Source: Spirodela intermedia (lineage: Eukaryota; Streptophyta; Magnoliopsida; Alismatales; Araceae). Taken from it: a stretch of DNA of 64,000 nucleotides. A program made the translations under genes and the position numbers. Under the pieces are notes generated by a model. The model did no database searches and was not told where the DNA came from. It worked only from the letters and a program-made list of their open reading frames with translations. Position 1 is the first letter of the stretch, and each line of letters starts with the position of its first letter. This document shows positions 50,492-61,327 of this stretch, one piece after another. The stretch is taken from assembly GCA_902729315.2 (NCBI GenBank), contig LR746269.1, forward strand, positions 6,293,501 to 6,357,500, given 5' to 3'.

Positions 50492-52562
50492 GCCCTCTAC
50501 CAACACTACTATGAGGAGTTTTGAATAAACTATGTTAAATTATACCAATTTAGGCATAAATAAATGGAGAACATAAACAAGAAAAGGCATTTATTTACCT
50601 TCATCAAGTGCAGCCTCAAGTCACAGGGACGGACTTCCTCACCGATGCATACCATAGCAAACTGGGAATAATTGTTCAGGACATCTGCGGCAGCCTGTTT
50701 TTGCTCTTCCACCTGCAACAATATTTGAATCACCAAGCTAAGAGAAGCCCTTCAACAGTGCAGTTCATATGGAATAGAGACGAGAAATAGAACAGTAATT
50801 TCCGTAAAGAGACTATTGCTTAGTAGCTTATTGAATAATTCATTATGGTCGAACGTCGAAGAGATTTTCACAAGGTGTCAATGAACCAGAAAAATATATG
50901 CATCTATGTTTTATGATGCCGAATCAAAGTCACCAATAATCTATCAGAATCCTCAATGTACTAGGAGAATGAATACACGTGATTCATTGGCCATTCTGAA
51001 TGCACATTTGATGTTCCACTCACTGGAAGTTTTTCTTTTATCGCCAGGAAAAGGGATTATGCTAACAAGAAGCTCGGACTAAGCTGCACCTGCAATTGGG
51101 TTTGACATCTATTAATTCATAAATTATTCATAATTTATCTAGGGTAACTAGTTTAAATGGTGAAGGGATAATTACAGACGGCATCTGATGAGAACCAGCA
51201 GTTGCTGCGCTCCATACTTGTGGCAATTATGAATACATTACAGATGAGGGAATGGGGACGGCATTACAACGTCGCAACACATGGAAATATGCGACTTAAG
51301 AAGATGATTGATCATAGGAGTTGTGTCCAGCATAGGAACGGGATCATACGGAAAACTGTGACTCAGGATTCATCAAAAGTCAATCAGAGGAGAAAGCAAA
51401 TCAATTGTGACTTGGTTGGAAATCGTTTTCCTATAGAAAGATATCGTTTTCGGTGCTAAAGCACGGAAAATGTATATATCCATTGTATGAGTCCCTGCTG
51501 ATGCAATGGGTAAGTGCTGGAGACTGTCCATAAAGCAAATGGGCCTTTTTTCTTGAACAGAGGATGAGAAATTATCCACGACCTTGATTGTCGACGAAAT
51601 CATATTCCCTTTAAAATAAAGTAGATAGTGGGAATTATCCCCATTAACCTTGATTGGTATGGTCGGAAGTTTACAAGTAAATAAATTGTGGAGTTATTAT
51701 AAATTTCGGGGGCCAGAATACGCTATATGTCATTCTAAATACACAAGTGAACAGAAGGACGTGTGATGAGAAGCCACAACGATACTGACCATCCCAAAGG
51801 AGAATCGTGTTTCTGTATGAAAACAAACTAGGAAAGGCAGATCCCTACATTAAGGAAACGATGATCAGAGACACACATGTAGAAAAAAGCGCTGATATGA
51901 AATATGATATCCATTCGTGGAATAGGTAAGGTAGGTGTTCTAAATGACTTGCGAACGAAAATTTAAAAGCGATATCATAGATTCAAACGACTAGAGGCCA
52001 CCACTTGCATCTCAAAAAAATCTCGGGGAATCTTAGAATTATCATTCGCTAAGAACAACATTCTACAGTGACAATATCGTACATAATTTACCTGAATATC
52101 ACAAACCTTAACATGTAAATAAGCCTAACGAGACAAAAATAGAGCGGAATACGTCACCGCTTCGAAAAATTACCCCGCGAAACACTGAGCCGGGGATCAC
52201 ACAGTTCTCATGAATTATACGGCCAACACAACTTTTTCAAGCGTAAATACAGCAAAATCGCTTGGTTCGCTGTTGCGCGATGAATAGTCGGTACCATTCA
52301 GACGCAGATGACGTTTATTCCAAAATCGCGCTTATGCTCGAGCCAGAACAACTTCAGGCACGAGGGTTCCTGTTCCCCTTTATCATTCGAAGCCAAAAAA
52401 CGAAACCCGAACGATCACCCCCATCCAATCGACGATAATTCCATTCCATCGGTTACTGATGCGCAAAAACAAGAAAGAAAATGGGAATGAAAGAAATACG
52501 AATCAGGACGCCGAGGATTTTACCTCGTAATCATCCTCCGGCAGTGGCGTCGTTCGTCCCAT
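50156..52562 (-). CDS. Small protein of 92 residues, function unknown
   Basis: I do not recognise a named family. Exons 52562-52524, 50712-50599 and 50281-50156, all phase 0, join to 92 residues. Exon 1 encodes MGRTTPLPEDDYE. Exon 2 encodes VEEQKQAAADVLNNYSQFAM then VCIGEEVRPCDLRLHLMK, a compact probably helical core with two cysteines. Exon 3 encodes EISGMRSTLKKNPPS and a Ser/Thr-rich tail ending TTKEDMAESS. Splice sites are good (GTAAAA and GTAAAT donors, TTGCAG and TGTGCAG acceptors). Intron 1 is 1.8 kb. There is no signal peptide or membrane segment. I recall similar unnamed plant proteins, but that needs a search. The joining of exon 1 is the weakest step. Confidence 0.7.
50429..50489. 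repeat. (GA)30 microsatellite in intron 2 of the small-protein gene
   Basis: 61 bp of uninterrupted GA between the last two exons. Confidence 0.95.
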
Positions 52563-52582
52563 CGTCTCCCTCCTCCCTCCTC

Positions 52583-52624
<42 letters not shown>

Positions 52625-53355
52625 CACACGAGAAAGCACGGACCGACCAATATATACGGTTCCCTGGGGCGGGAAGATTTATGCCACGTGGATCTGAATT
52701 GGAGCGTGGTTTCCGTACTAAGGGGTTTATGATTGTGGAAATTTTCAATTTTAAACCTTATCAGACTATACACTTTCCGATCACCCGCTACTAAATATCA
52801 TTTATTCAAATAGCGGTAATAATAGCTTTTAGTAACAAAGTTATTTACTAAATATTTTCGATATGCCTCAACCGGCGCGGAGTCGGCCGCATCTTCGACT
52901 TAAAACCCATGGACACCGCCGTCTCCTTCACCGAGCCGTACTCTCCGCTTCCAGTGGCCCGCGGTGTATTTTATGTGATCCAACAGCATCCTGAAAACCG
53001 TTGGATTGTGAATCCTCTCGTTAACCGGTGCGGGAACGAAGAATCTTAAGCTACGCCCGAGGAACAAGTGTGTACCGAGGAAGATCCATCGGAGGCAATC
53101 CGACCGACAGGGGACGGCGTGGTGTGACGGTATCATCTGGCATGGACACGCTGACGGAAGGCGGCTGCCAAAGCCTGCCCCGCACCGACGGTGAGAGAAT
53201 CTGACTATTCCCCTCCCCGGTCTCTTATCCTCCGTCCCGCCGCTTCGTCTCTCCGGTGTTCTTCACAAGTTCTTGTTCATCGCTGGTTCAGGGAGGAAGC
53301 CGTAGAGAGACGATGGAAGGAGAGCCCTAACCCTAATTTCTGCGCCTCCGATGAG
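52563..53355. other. Divergent promoter region between the small-protein gene and the trihelix gene
   Basis: About 0.8 kb. It contains the (CTGT)8 repeat next to the small-protein start, a CCACGTGG G-box-like site near 52684 and an AT-rich stretch at about 52740-52860. The GC-rich leader of the trihelix gene follows. No other gene seen. Confidence 0.5.
52584..52615. repeat. (CTGT)8 microsatellite
   Basis: Eight tetranucleotide units about 20 bp upstream of the small-protein ATG, so probably in its 5' UTR. Confidence 0.95.
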
Positions 53356-54396
53356 ATGGAGCATCTTCAGCGCGGTCAGCATCACGCGTCGTACGCCGGC
53401 GGCGGTGGTGGGAGGGAGGACTGCTGGACGGAGGAGGCGACGGAGGCGCTGATCGAAGTGTGGGGGGAGCGGTTTGTGGAGCTGAACAGGGGGAACCTCC
53501 GGCAGAAGGACTGGAAGGATGTGGCCATGGCGGTGAATGAGCATCTGGTGGCCGTGGGGAAGCCCCGGAAGACGGATATCCAGTGTAAAAACCGGATCGA
53601 CACGCTGAAGAAGAAGTTCAAGCTCGAGAAGAGTAAGCCGGGGTCCTCCCGGTGGGCCTTCTACCCCCGCCTCGAAGAGCTCATCTGTCCCGACACCTCC
53701 AGCCCCGCGGGCGACGGTGGCGGCAAGAAGCCACAGGGATCCGTGGGGACGTCCACCAGATCTCAACGCGACTCGCCGCTCAGCTTCACCATCAAACGTA
53801 GGTCTCCCTCGAATGCGAACCCTAACGCCGGTGCGTTCTCGGAAGGGTCCTCCTCTAGGTCTAAAATGAACTCATCGCCCGTCTCTAGCGAGAGTTCCCG
53901 GGGAGACGACGGCAGGGTGAATAACGATGGGGATGGTGACGAGGAGGAGGGTAACGGTTCGTTCCACGGCAGGAAAGTTTTATTAGGCAGGAGACGGCAG
54001 TGGGGGAGCTCGTTGGATATAGATCGTCTGGTCGGTGGTGGAGGTGGCAACAGAGCCAGTGGAGGCAGTGGAGGAGTTGGAATGGATGGGGCGTTCGGGG
54101 AGCTGGCAAAGGCAATTGTGAAATTTGGCGAGATTTATGAAAGGGTAGAGAACTCGAAGCAGCAGCAGATGCTGGAGTTAGAAAGGCAGAGGATGGAGTT
54201 TGCGAAGGAGCTCGAGTTCCAGCGAATGCAGATGTTCATGGAGGCACAGCTTGAGCTGGAAAAGATGAAGCGCCCAAAATATTCTTCTGGTGCTGGTGAG
54301 GACACTGATGTTACTTCTGCATCCTTGTTTGGAATACCCATTTTTATATGCTTCCCTCACAATATTTCTCCTCTTTTGGTGATTATTGACTGTTGA
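53356..54396 (+). CDS. Trihelix transcription factor, SIP1/ASIL type
   Basis: Nuclear DNA-binding protein; the Arabidopsis relatives ASIL1/2 repress embryo genes in seedlings. The start MEHLQRG at 53356 is preferred; an in-frame ATG exists at 53191, but that leader is not family-like. The trihelix domain spans residues 22 to about 110: DCWTEEATEALIEVW, LNRGNLRQKDWKDVA, KTDIQCKNRIDTLKKKFKLE and WAFYPRLEELI, with the tryptophan spacing of the family. A Ser/Gly/Asp-rich middle follows. A C-terminal coiled coil (LELERQRMEFAKELEFQRMQ) runs to KMKRPK. As one frame it has 346 residues. The last 30 (hydrophobic IPIFICFPH) look non-native. A donor at 54296 (GCTG/GTGAGG) may splice to a short exon after 54450, so the 3' end is uncertain. 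Confidence 0.85.
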   Translation: MEHLQRGQHHASYAGGGGGREDCWTEEATEALIEVWGERFVELNRGNLRQKDWKDVAMAVNEHLVAVGKPRKTDIQCKNRIDTLKKKFKLEKSKPGSSRWAFYPRLEELICPDTSSPAGDGGGKKPQGSVGTSTRSQRDSPLSFTIKRRSPSNANPNAGAFSEGSSSRSKMNSSPVSSESSRGDDGRVNNDGDGDEEEGNGSFHGRKVLLGRRRQWGSSLDIDRLVGGGGGNRASGGSGGVGMDGAFGELAKAIVKFGEIYERVENSKQQQMLELERQRMEFAKELEFQRMQMFMEAQLELEKMKRPKYSSGAGEDTDVTSASLFGIPIFICFPHNISPLLVIIDC

Positions 54397-57300
54397 GTGT
54401 ATGTTGTCCATCATTCTCACCCATGTATCAAAATAGATCTCCATTTTGCAGTGAAATAATAATTTTTAATTGAACTTGTGTCCCCATGGCGATCAGTTGC
54501 AATATCATGCTAAAGACGTAATGGTAAATCCACATTTCATTTCTTCAGTGTTCATAAGGAGTAGATGTCAGATACTTTCTTGCATTTTATAAGTGTTGAT
54601 CATTTGCATTGTTCACATGGCTATTTAAATGGCTACGCAGTTTTCAAAGCCTATTAAAACCGAAATGTTTACAGATATTCGATGCTTATCCTAGTTCATC
54701 TCTTGTTGGAAGTGAAAAGTTTTTTAAGTTTGGATTATATCCTCGGATTGCCCAATCTTGGGAACAATGGTTGACTCAAGATCTGTCATGAACTAATCTG
54801 AAGAACTAGAATATTATGATTAAAGAAGAGCTTTATCGGCAAGCAATATGATCATATGGCTTTTGTTTTTCAAAACACTTATCCCATTTTTCTTAAAATG
54901 CCTAATTTTTCCGCTGAGCTATTGTTCTTTTTGCCATTGAGGAAGTTCCTCATATTTGAAGTTTTTTTATGCAACTATTAATGTTTTTTTATCTGTGGAC
55001 TGTGATGAAAAGTTTTATTTTTGACGTCAAAATGTCTGAGAGTTGTTAACACATTGCTTTATACTGTTATTGATTTTTTTCTTGTTTTCTATCTTGTCGT
55101 TGTTTCCATTGCTGTCTGTTTGTTATGTATGTGTTGTGTGCAATCTAGTTGATTCGGTTGTTGGTGTGTATTTGAAACTTCCTAGAAGAAGAAGGGTTTG
55201 TGCCACAGCAAGTACAATTAAATAAAGAGTAAATGAGAGAAAAGAGAGAATTTCAGCTGAATTTGTTTTTGGGCTTCATGAATGATTTCAAGTCCATATG
55301 GGCTACTGTGAACGTCTAGGAGTCCCTTATACATGACATGAATCTTAACGAGTAAGATCCAGGAAGATCGAGCAGTTGTCTGAACCATCCTTAGTTAGGA
55401 AATTCAAAGAATTCTTCAGATACTCAGAGGTATAGGAAAAGGTGGGTTCATCTTATGGCGGTTTTCACCTCATTGAAAACAGTATACAGATGTTGAGCCT
55501 AATGAATTCAATGGGAATTCTGCAACAATTACTTGGGTTCGAATCCACTATGATGTAGAAGATGGGAAGCGAAAGGGAGCTATGCATCAAGGTAAAAAAC
55601 GTAGCATCGGTTCTAGATTTTCCCTCATGAGATATGATTCTTGTCATTGGAAAAAGGTAGTTTTTAAACTTTCCACCTTCGATGGATATGAAAGTTTATG
55701 CCCATTGTGAAGGCTGAAACGTCGCTATATGCCTGTCAGTCAAACATAGTGGATTATGTATTTATTCACTGTGGCGTTTTGTGGGACATGCAATGTCTGT
55801 GTATTGTAGGGCTTTTGAAGTTCTTCAGTTGTGCCAGATAAATGGTGTTATTAGGAGATTGCTTGAATATGTGCTATTATTACTTCACTGCCTTCTGTTC
55901 AGTGAGCCATCCTGAGGAGGATGGCGGCATGTTCTAGATCTCTCAGTTCTCACCCGTCGTATGTAAGCTTGAGATTGACTTGGGGTTGGGGAAGAGGAAC
56001 AGGAGTGGGGGTTATTAGACGTCTTTCATTTTCTCAAAAGCATATTAAAAAATGCATGTTAAATATGTTTAAATATTTTTAATACATTAAAAATATGGAG
56101 ATTATTTATTATTTATTTTGTAATACTATATCTATTCCTATTACATAGCAGTTACTCTCACGAGGAAAGCAGAGTGGTTATTGATTCTTCCCATTTAGTC
56201 TGGAATCTGATCATCCATCCATTGAATGCTCGAATTGCCAAGTGAATCTAAGCAAGCAATTTGGAGAGGGTGATCCTTTCTTGATAATTGTCCAGTTTTT
56301 TCGACAAATTTCTGTAAATAATTTATTTACTGTTACATTAATTTTGATTGTAGAATATAATTGGGCAATTAGCACATTCTATGATTTGTTTCTGACCCTA
56401 TGGTGCATTGGCGCTTTAGCACATAAGAGGTCTTTCACATCTTCCTTTCCTTTGGTGCCTATTCTTGCGAACTCTGTTCATAAATACCCGAATAACTTCC
56501 AGTGCTAAATTCATGTGGCTAAAGAAATCGGTCAACGCCACTTATCCTCTCGCTTTTTTAGTATTCTTTTCCTAATTAGGTCATTCAGTAAATCATGCGG
56601 GTGTAATCAGTTTGCTTTTATCCGCTAGATCCTGTTATGAATTTATTTTTTATAGACAAAAATAACTGTTGGAGCCAAGACAAGCTGGTTTCCAGCGTTA
56701 ATAAGTTACATAAATTCCCCGCTGTTGTTTGATAAATTAAATAATCGTATATTCGCCATTAAATAATCACATTTTCCGATTTATCAGGGAAACGAATGTG
56801 ATAGCAACGAGGACCTTGGGAGCCGGATGCCCTTGCTCGAGAAGGCGCATTAGGACCCTAACCTGCTATCTATACGGATAGTGGTTTATGTGTACAGAGA
56901 GGTAGATGGAACGCCGTAGCTTGCATATTTTCTTCTCTTTTTTTTTTTGTGTAATCTTTTTCCTTTTCCTCGCTCGTGTTGATCAAGCCGGCTGTTGGAG
57001 ATTTAGCTTCGAATTTTTATTATTTTTATTTCTCCCTCCTCTCCGTGGGCTGATTTTCTTTTGAAAGAAAACCCTTCTATGTTGGATGTGGTGAAGAATG
57101 GAAAATGGGAGTGTGAAGAACCAAGAAGAGGCTCGTATAGGAGGGGTTGACCTTGACCTTTCTTCGGGCCCTGGCCCCGAAGTCAAACCCGAGGGAGGGA
57201 TCTGGGTGGGATCCCATTTGGGGGCTGCCCCCTGCCCTGGAAGCAGACCTTCTCTCCCGTCGGGACCGCCCTTTGCTCTAACAAGCCCACTTTCTAGATC

Positions 57301-57849
57301 CTTCGCCTGATTTGGGCCGCTACTGGGCCTTTGGAGTTAGCTGATTCGGTCAAACCTTGTTGGTCCCAAACAGGATACATTAGCAATTCGCGACTTTCAG
57401 AATGGCGTCTCGCCCGACATGTAAAAGAGGAGGAGATTTCGAGGAAATATCCAGTTGACCTGCCGCTCCGTTACGTCCTCCGCCGTATTTATTTTACTGA
57501 TTTTTTATTGATTTACTTATTTATTACCTGCCAGGACGGCAGCGAGTCTGCGACCGAGTCGACCACCGATCGGCCCACAGAGGAGACCGTTTCAGATCGA
57601 GTATTTTTTAAAAAAGGCGGGGAGCTGGGTTTGACTTCGCGCCGCCATCTAGACAGCCGCCAGGAATCTCGGCTCACCGTTTTCAGACAAGAAGATATCA
57701 GAGGGGGGCGGGAGGGGGGAGAATCTCGGCCCGCTGTTTCTATGTACATTTCTCACTCCACTACACCAGACACATAAACATAAAGAAAATCGAGAGAGAC
57801 AGAGAAAATATATATAGCGAGAAAGAGAGAGAGAGAGAGAGAGGAGTTC
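54397..57849. other. Intergenic region between the trihelix and receptor-kinase genes
   Basis: 3.4 kb, AT-rich for the most part, with TTAAATATGTTTAAATATTTT-like sequence near 56060. It may include a trihelix 3' exon and UTR. GC rises after about 57100, with GGGCC motifs near 57310. A GA run at about 57824-57842 sits in the receptor-kinase 3' UTR. No supported gene or RNA. Confidence 0.5.
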
Positions 57850-60800
57850 TTAGGAGTCTGAGGAGACGATTTCGAGCTCGGCCCACCAGAGAGGGGAGCC
57901 CTTGGGGGTGGCGGCTTCGGGGGCCAGACCGGTGATCGTCCTCAACCGGGCGACGACCTCCGCCATCGCCGGCCGCGCCGCCGGCATCGGGTTGCAACAG
58001 CCGACGACCACCTCGCATATGGCCGCGACTTCCTCCTCCTTGAAGCTCTTGAGGTTCCCGTCGACCAGGTCAATGGCGGGTTTGACCCCCTTAAGGTAAT
58101 CGGAAGCCCACGTCAGCACCGGCGGCCTCCCGGAGATGATCTCCAGCAGCAGCATCCCGAACTTGAAGACAACCTCCTCGGGGTGCACATCCGGCCGGCG
58201 AGCGAGCTCCCCCAGCGGGCCGGAGGTCGACGCCGGTGGCGGCGCCGCCGCAGCTGTCTCGCTCCAGAATTCGAAGTCGGAGACCTTGGCGGCGAAGTCG
58301 TCGGTGAGGTAGATAGAGCTCGAGGTCAGATTCCCGAGGACGACGGGAGATGTCAGCTGGTGCATGTAGTCGAGGCAGTAGGCGATGCCCATCATGACCC
58401 GCAACCTCTTGGCCCAGTCGAGATCCTCCGCTTCTCTCACTGTAAATCGGACGTTGACAGAGAGAGAAATTGTTAAAATGGGGATACCATTCGGAGCATC
58501 ATTTCGATCTTGAGTGTTAACGCCGCCCGTTGACGAGAGATTTCAAGCTCGCGAGAAGGACAGCTCACCGTGGAGAAGTTCGTGGAGGGTGCCGTTGGGG
58601 GCGTACTCGAAGACCATCATCCGCGTGAAGGGTTCCTCTTCCTCGCAGTACCCGAGCAGATTCGAGAAGTTCTTGTGGTTGACCTTGGACAACGCACTGA
58701 TCTGAAACCAGGGCGGCGGCGCTCCGATCAGGAACAGAGACCGGGCAAAAAGAAGAAAGAAAAATAAAGGGATGGAAAAAAAGACAACCCTCACCTTCTT
58801 CCGGAACTGGGCTTCGTAGAGCTCCGACCAGTCCTTGGCGGAGTTGACCACGGTGGAGGCGACGGCGATCTCCACCCCGCTGGACAGCGTCCCCTTGTAC
58901 AGCGTGCTATCAGACAAGGTCCCGATGATGTTGCTGAAGTCCTCGCACGCCGCCTCCAGCTCCGGCCGCCCCAGCTGGGTCACGCCTGCACGAGCGACGC
59001 CACCCGAAGTCAACGCCAACCGCGCCGGCAAAAAACCCATCGACAAGAACCAACCAGTAAAAGCCGGCGCTGGGGATCTCAAGCTGTTACCCGTCACGAA
59101 CGCCTTCTGCAGCTGCCCGCTCAACCCCGTCGCCCACGGCTTGACGGTGACGACCTTATTTGACCGGTAGCAGAAAATGCCGACCGCCACCAGCACGGCG
59201 CTGCCGACCGCCGCCCCCACCAGGCCAAATATCAAAGCTTTGCTAATCTTTCTCGGGGGCCTTTTTCTAGACGAAGAGGGATCTGAGCTGGGAGCGAGTG
59301 CAGGAGAGGGAACAGACGTCCGACCCTCATTCGGCGGTACTGAGCCTGAGATCTTGGGGTTGCGCGGTGGCACCGGTGTCGGTGTCGCTGCCGGTGCCGC
59401 TGCTGGTGTCGGTATCGCTGCCGGTGTCGCTGCCACTGCCCCTTTCGTAGGCGATGGCGAAGTAGAATCGCCGCCCGAGGAACTATCTTGGGTAACCCTC
59501 CTACATCGCAGCATCAACACAGAATCTCGTTAAATGCGCCCATTAGATCGAGCGATTCTTCGTCGCCCCGGAGCCCACCATCACCTAGATAAGAAAAATG
59601 AAAAAATAATCGGATTAACGCTTGGTTTCAGGGGGGGGGGGGGGGTTACCTCGGGATTGATCCGGCTTTGTGGCGCTCTGGTTCGCAGTTGACCTCGACC
59701 TCGGATAGAGCGAACAGGTTGTGGAGCTCCGGTGGCGAGTTACCGAGGAGCGGGTTCCCGCCTACCAATCTTCCGATAAATATTGAAAGATTTTCAAGTC
59801 AGCGGCCGTGCCGGGGACATTTTATCCCATTAGGAAATTAATTCGCACCGTCATGGCTATCCAAGGGTTGACTTACAGGAGTTCCAAGGACGGGATGTTT
59901 CCAAGACTGGAGGGGATGACCCCGCTGAAGTTGTTGTGCGCCAGGTCCAGCACCTCCAGATTCCGGAGCTCCTCCATCTCCCTGGGGACGACCCCGTGGA
60001 AAGAATTATTGCGTAAAATTCTGCAGGAAAAAAGTCAACCGATGAGAGCCAGGTCCGAAGAAAAAACGTTGAAAAAATGCCCTTTAAGAGACTTCAACAA
60101 ACGAATGAGCTGGATGCTTACAGATATCTCAGGTGAGAGAGCTGTCCGAGCTCAGGCACCAGCGTTCCCTTCAGGTGAAGATCTTTCAGGTTCCTAGAAG
60201 AAGAAAATGGCAGTTCTGGTGAAAAAATTGTAGTGGGAAAAAGGTCAGCGGGAGGGTTTTTCTCCCCTAAAGTCAGAGGCGAATCGACAACATGAGCCGA
60301 CAAGCTTCCCCGGGGGATCCTCAAATATTCTCAAGAATAATCGAACTAAAAATAAGAATTTGAACATGATCGACATGAAAAATCGGATTCACAGCCACAC
60401 AAGATTGGCTTCAATGCTAAATTTATCAGGTGAATTTCAGGGGATAAACTACTAAAAAAGAGTTAAAAAAAAATCAAAGAACAGAAATTAGGATGAAATA
60501 ATCGGTAAAAAGGTTGAAGATTATTCTACGATCAATTATTTGACCTGTTCATATCAGCCAACGACTATGGCAATTGACTAACTAAACACAACGATTCACC
60601 AAATTATCCGCCCATTAAAGGAGATCCCTGAATTTTTCAGATTATCAGCGGAAGAACCCAGCCTCGAAATTACTTTCAGATGAATTTATCGGAATTATTC
60701 TTGTTCTGCGAGTTCTTCTTTTTGTGGAAGTTCTGGAAACTAAGATCATGGGAATCAGTCAACGATAGGTTGCATCCTGTTCTGGGTGCTCGTAGAAGAC

Positions 60801-61327
60801 TACTGCCGCGATTTTCCTCGGTTATCTTCATCGCATGGACAGAAAGGCCGACCGAGTCAACGGCCTGGTGATGATCCTCGAAGGCAGTTCCGGTACACAT
60901 GGTGAATCGAACCCTAGAATCAAGATGTAGAAAATTCCGATCCGATGAAGAAGAAAGCGGAGAACTTACAGAGAGACGACCTTCCCATCTTCGCAGTTGA
61001 CCCCCCGCCAACCGCAGGGATCTTCCACGTGCTCCTCCGTGACCCAATCCGACAGAGCCGCGTATGGATCGACTTCGATTCCTTTCCTGAATCTCAAGAG
61101 CGCCGTCCCTGCAGATTTAGCGCGACTATGGTCAATTAGGAGGGGGACGGCTCGACGAAGTCGATCAAACCGTTCATAGAAACAAACGGCCTCGTTCTCG
61201 AGAAACTTTCGGCGCAAGAAACCCTGCCTTCGTCTCCGAGGGAGGAGCAGAAGTCGAAGCTCCGCAGCAGCAGAAACAGCAGCAGCGGAAGCCATGCGGC
61301 TGGGCCCCGACGCCTGAGCCCCTCCAT
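57850..61327 (-). CDS. MRH1-like LRR receptor pseudokinase, frameshifted
   Basis: Plasma-membrane LRR receptor-like protein of the MRH1/At3g56050 group. Exons: 61327-61228, 61108-60970, 60193-60122, 60021-59877, 59769-59650, 59500-59091, 58985-58795, 58701-58569, 58439-57850. Order: signal peptide (WLPLLLFLLL), LRR cap (DPCGWRGVNCEDG), about four LRRs (LKDLHLKGTLVPELGQLSHL), Ala/Pro/Thr-rich stretch, membrane span (ALIFGLVGAAVGSAVLVAVG), kinase-like domain. About 632 residues if in frame. Exon 4 has one extra T (TTCTTTTCC at 60007-59999), moving LRNNSF out of frame with HGVVPREM. Intron 1 would need a GC donor (GAAG/GCAGGG). Catalytic motifs are absent: EIAVAST in place of VAVK, no HRD, and DFE in place of DFG. 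Confidence 0.85.
59631..59645. repeat. 15-base G run beside a splice donor
   Basis: Lies 4 bp inside the intron after exon 5 of the receptor-kinase gene (C run on the gene strand). Confidence 0.9.

Noticed and set aside
51202-51459. Plus-strand open frame preceded by a sensible-looking stretch (DENQQLLRSILVAIMNTLQ)
   Set aside because: It lies inside the first intron of the minus-strand small-protein gene. It has no start context, flanking exons or family match.
53263-53766. 167-codon frame antisense to the trihelix gene
   Set aside because: Shadow of the GC-rich trihelix coding region; the sense frame has an unmistakable DNA-binding domain.
55510-55560. GGGTTCGAATCCAC, resembling a tRNA B box
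   Set aside because: No matching acceptor stem, anticodon arm or A box upstream, so not a tRNA gene.
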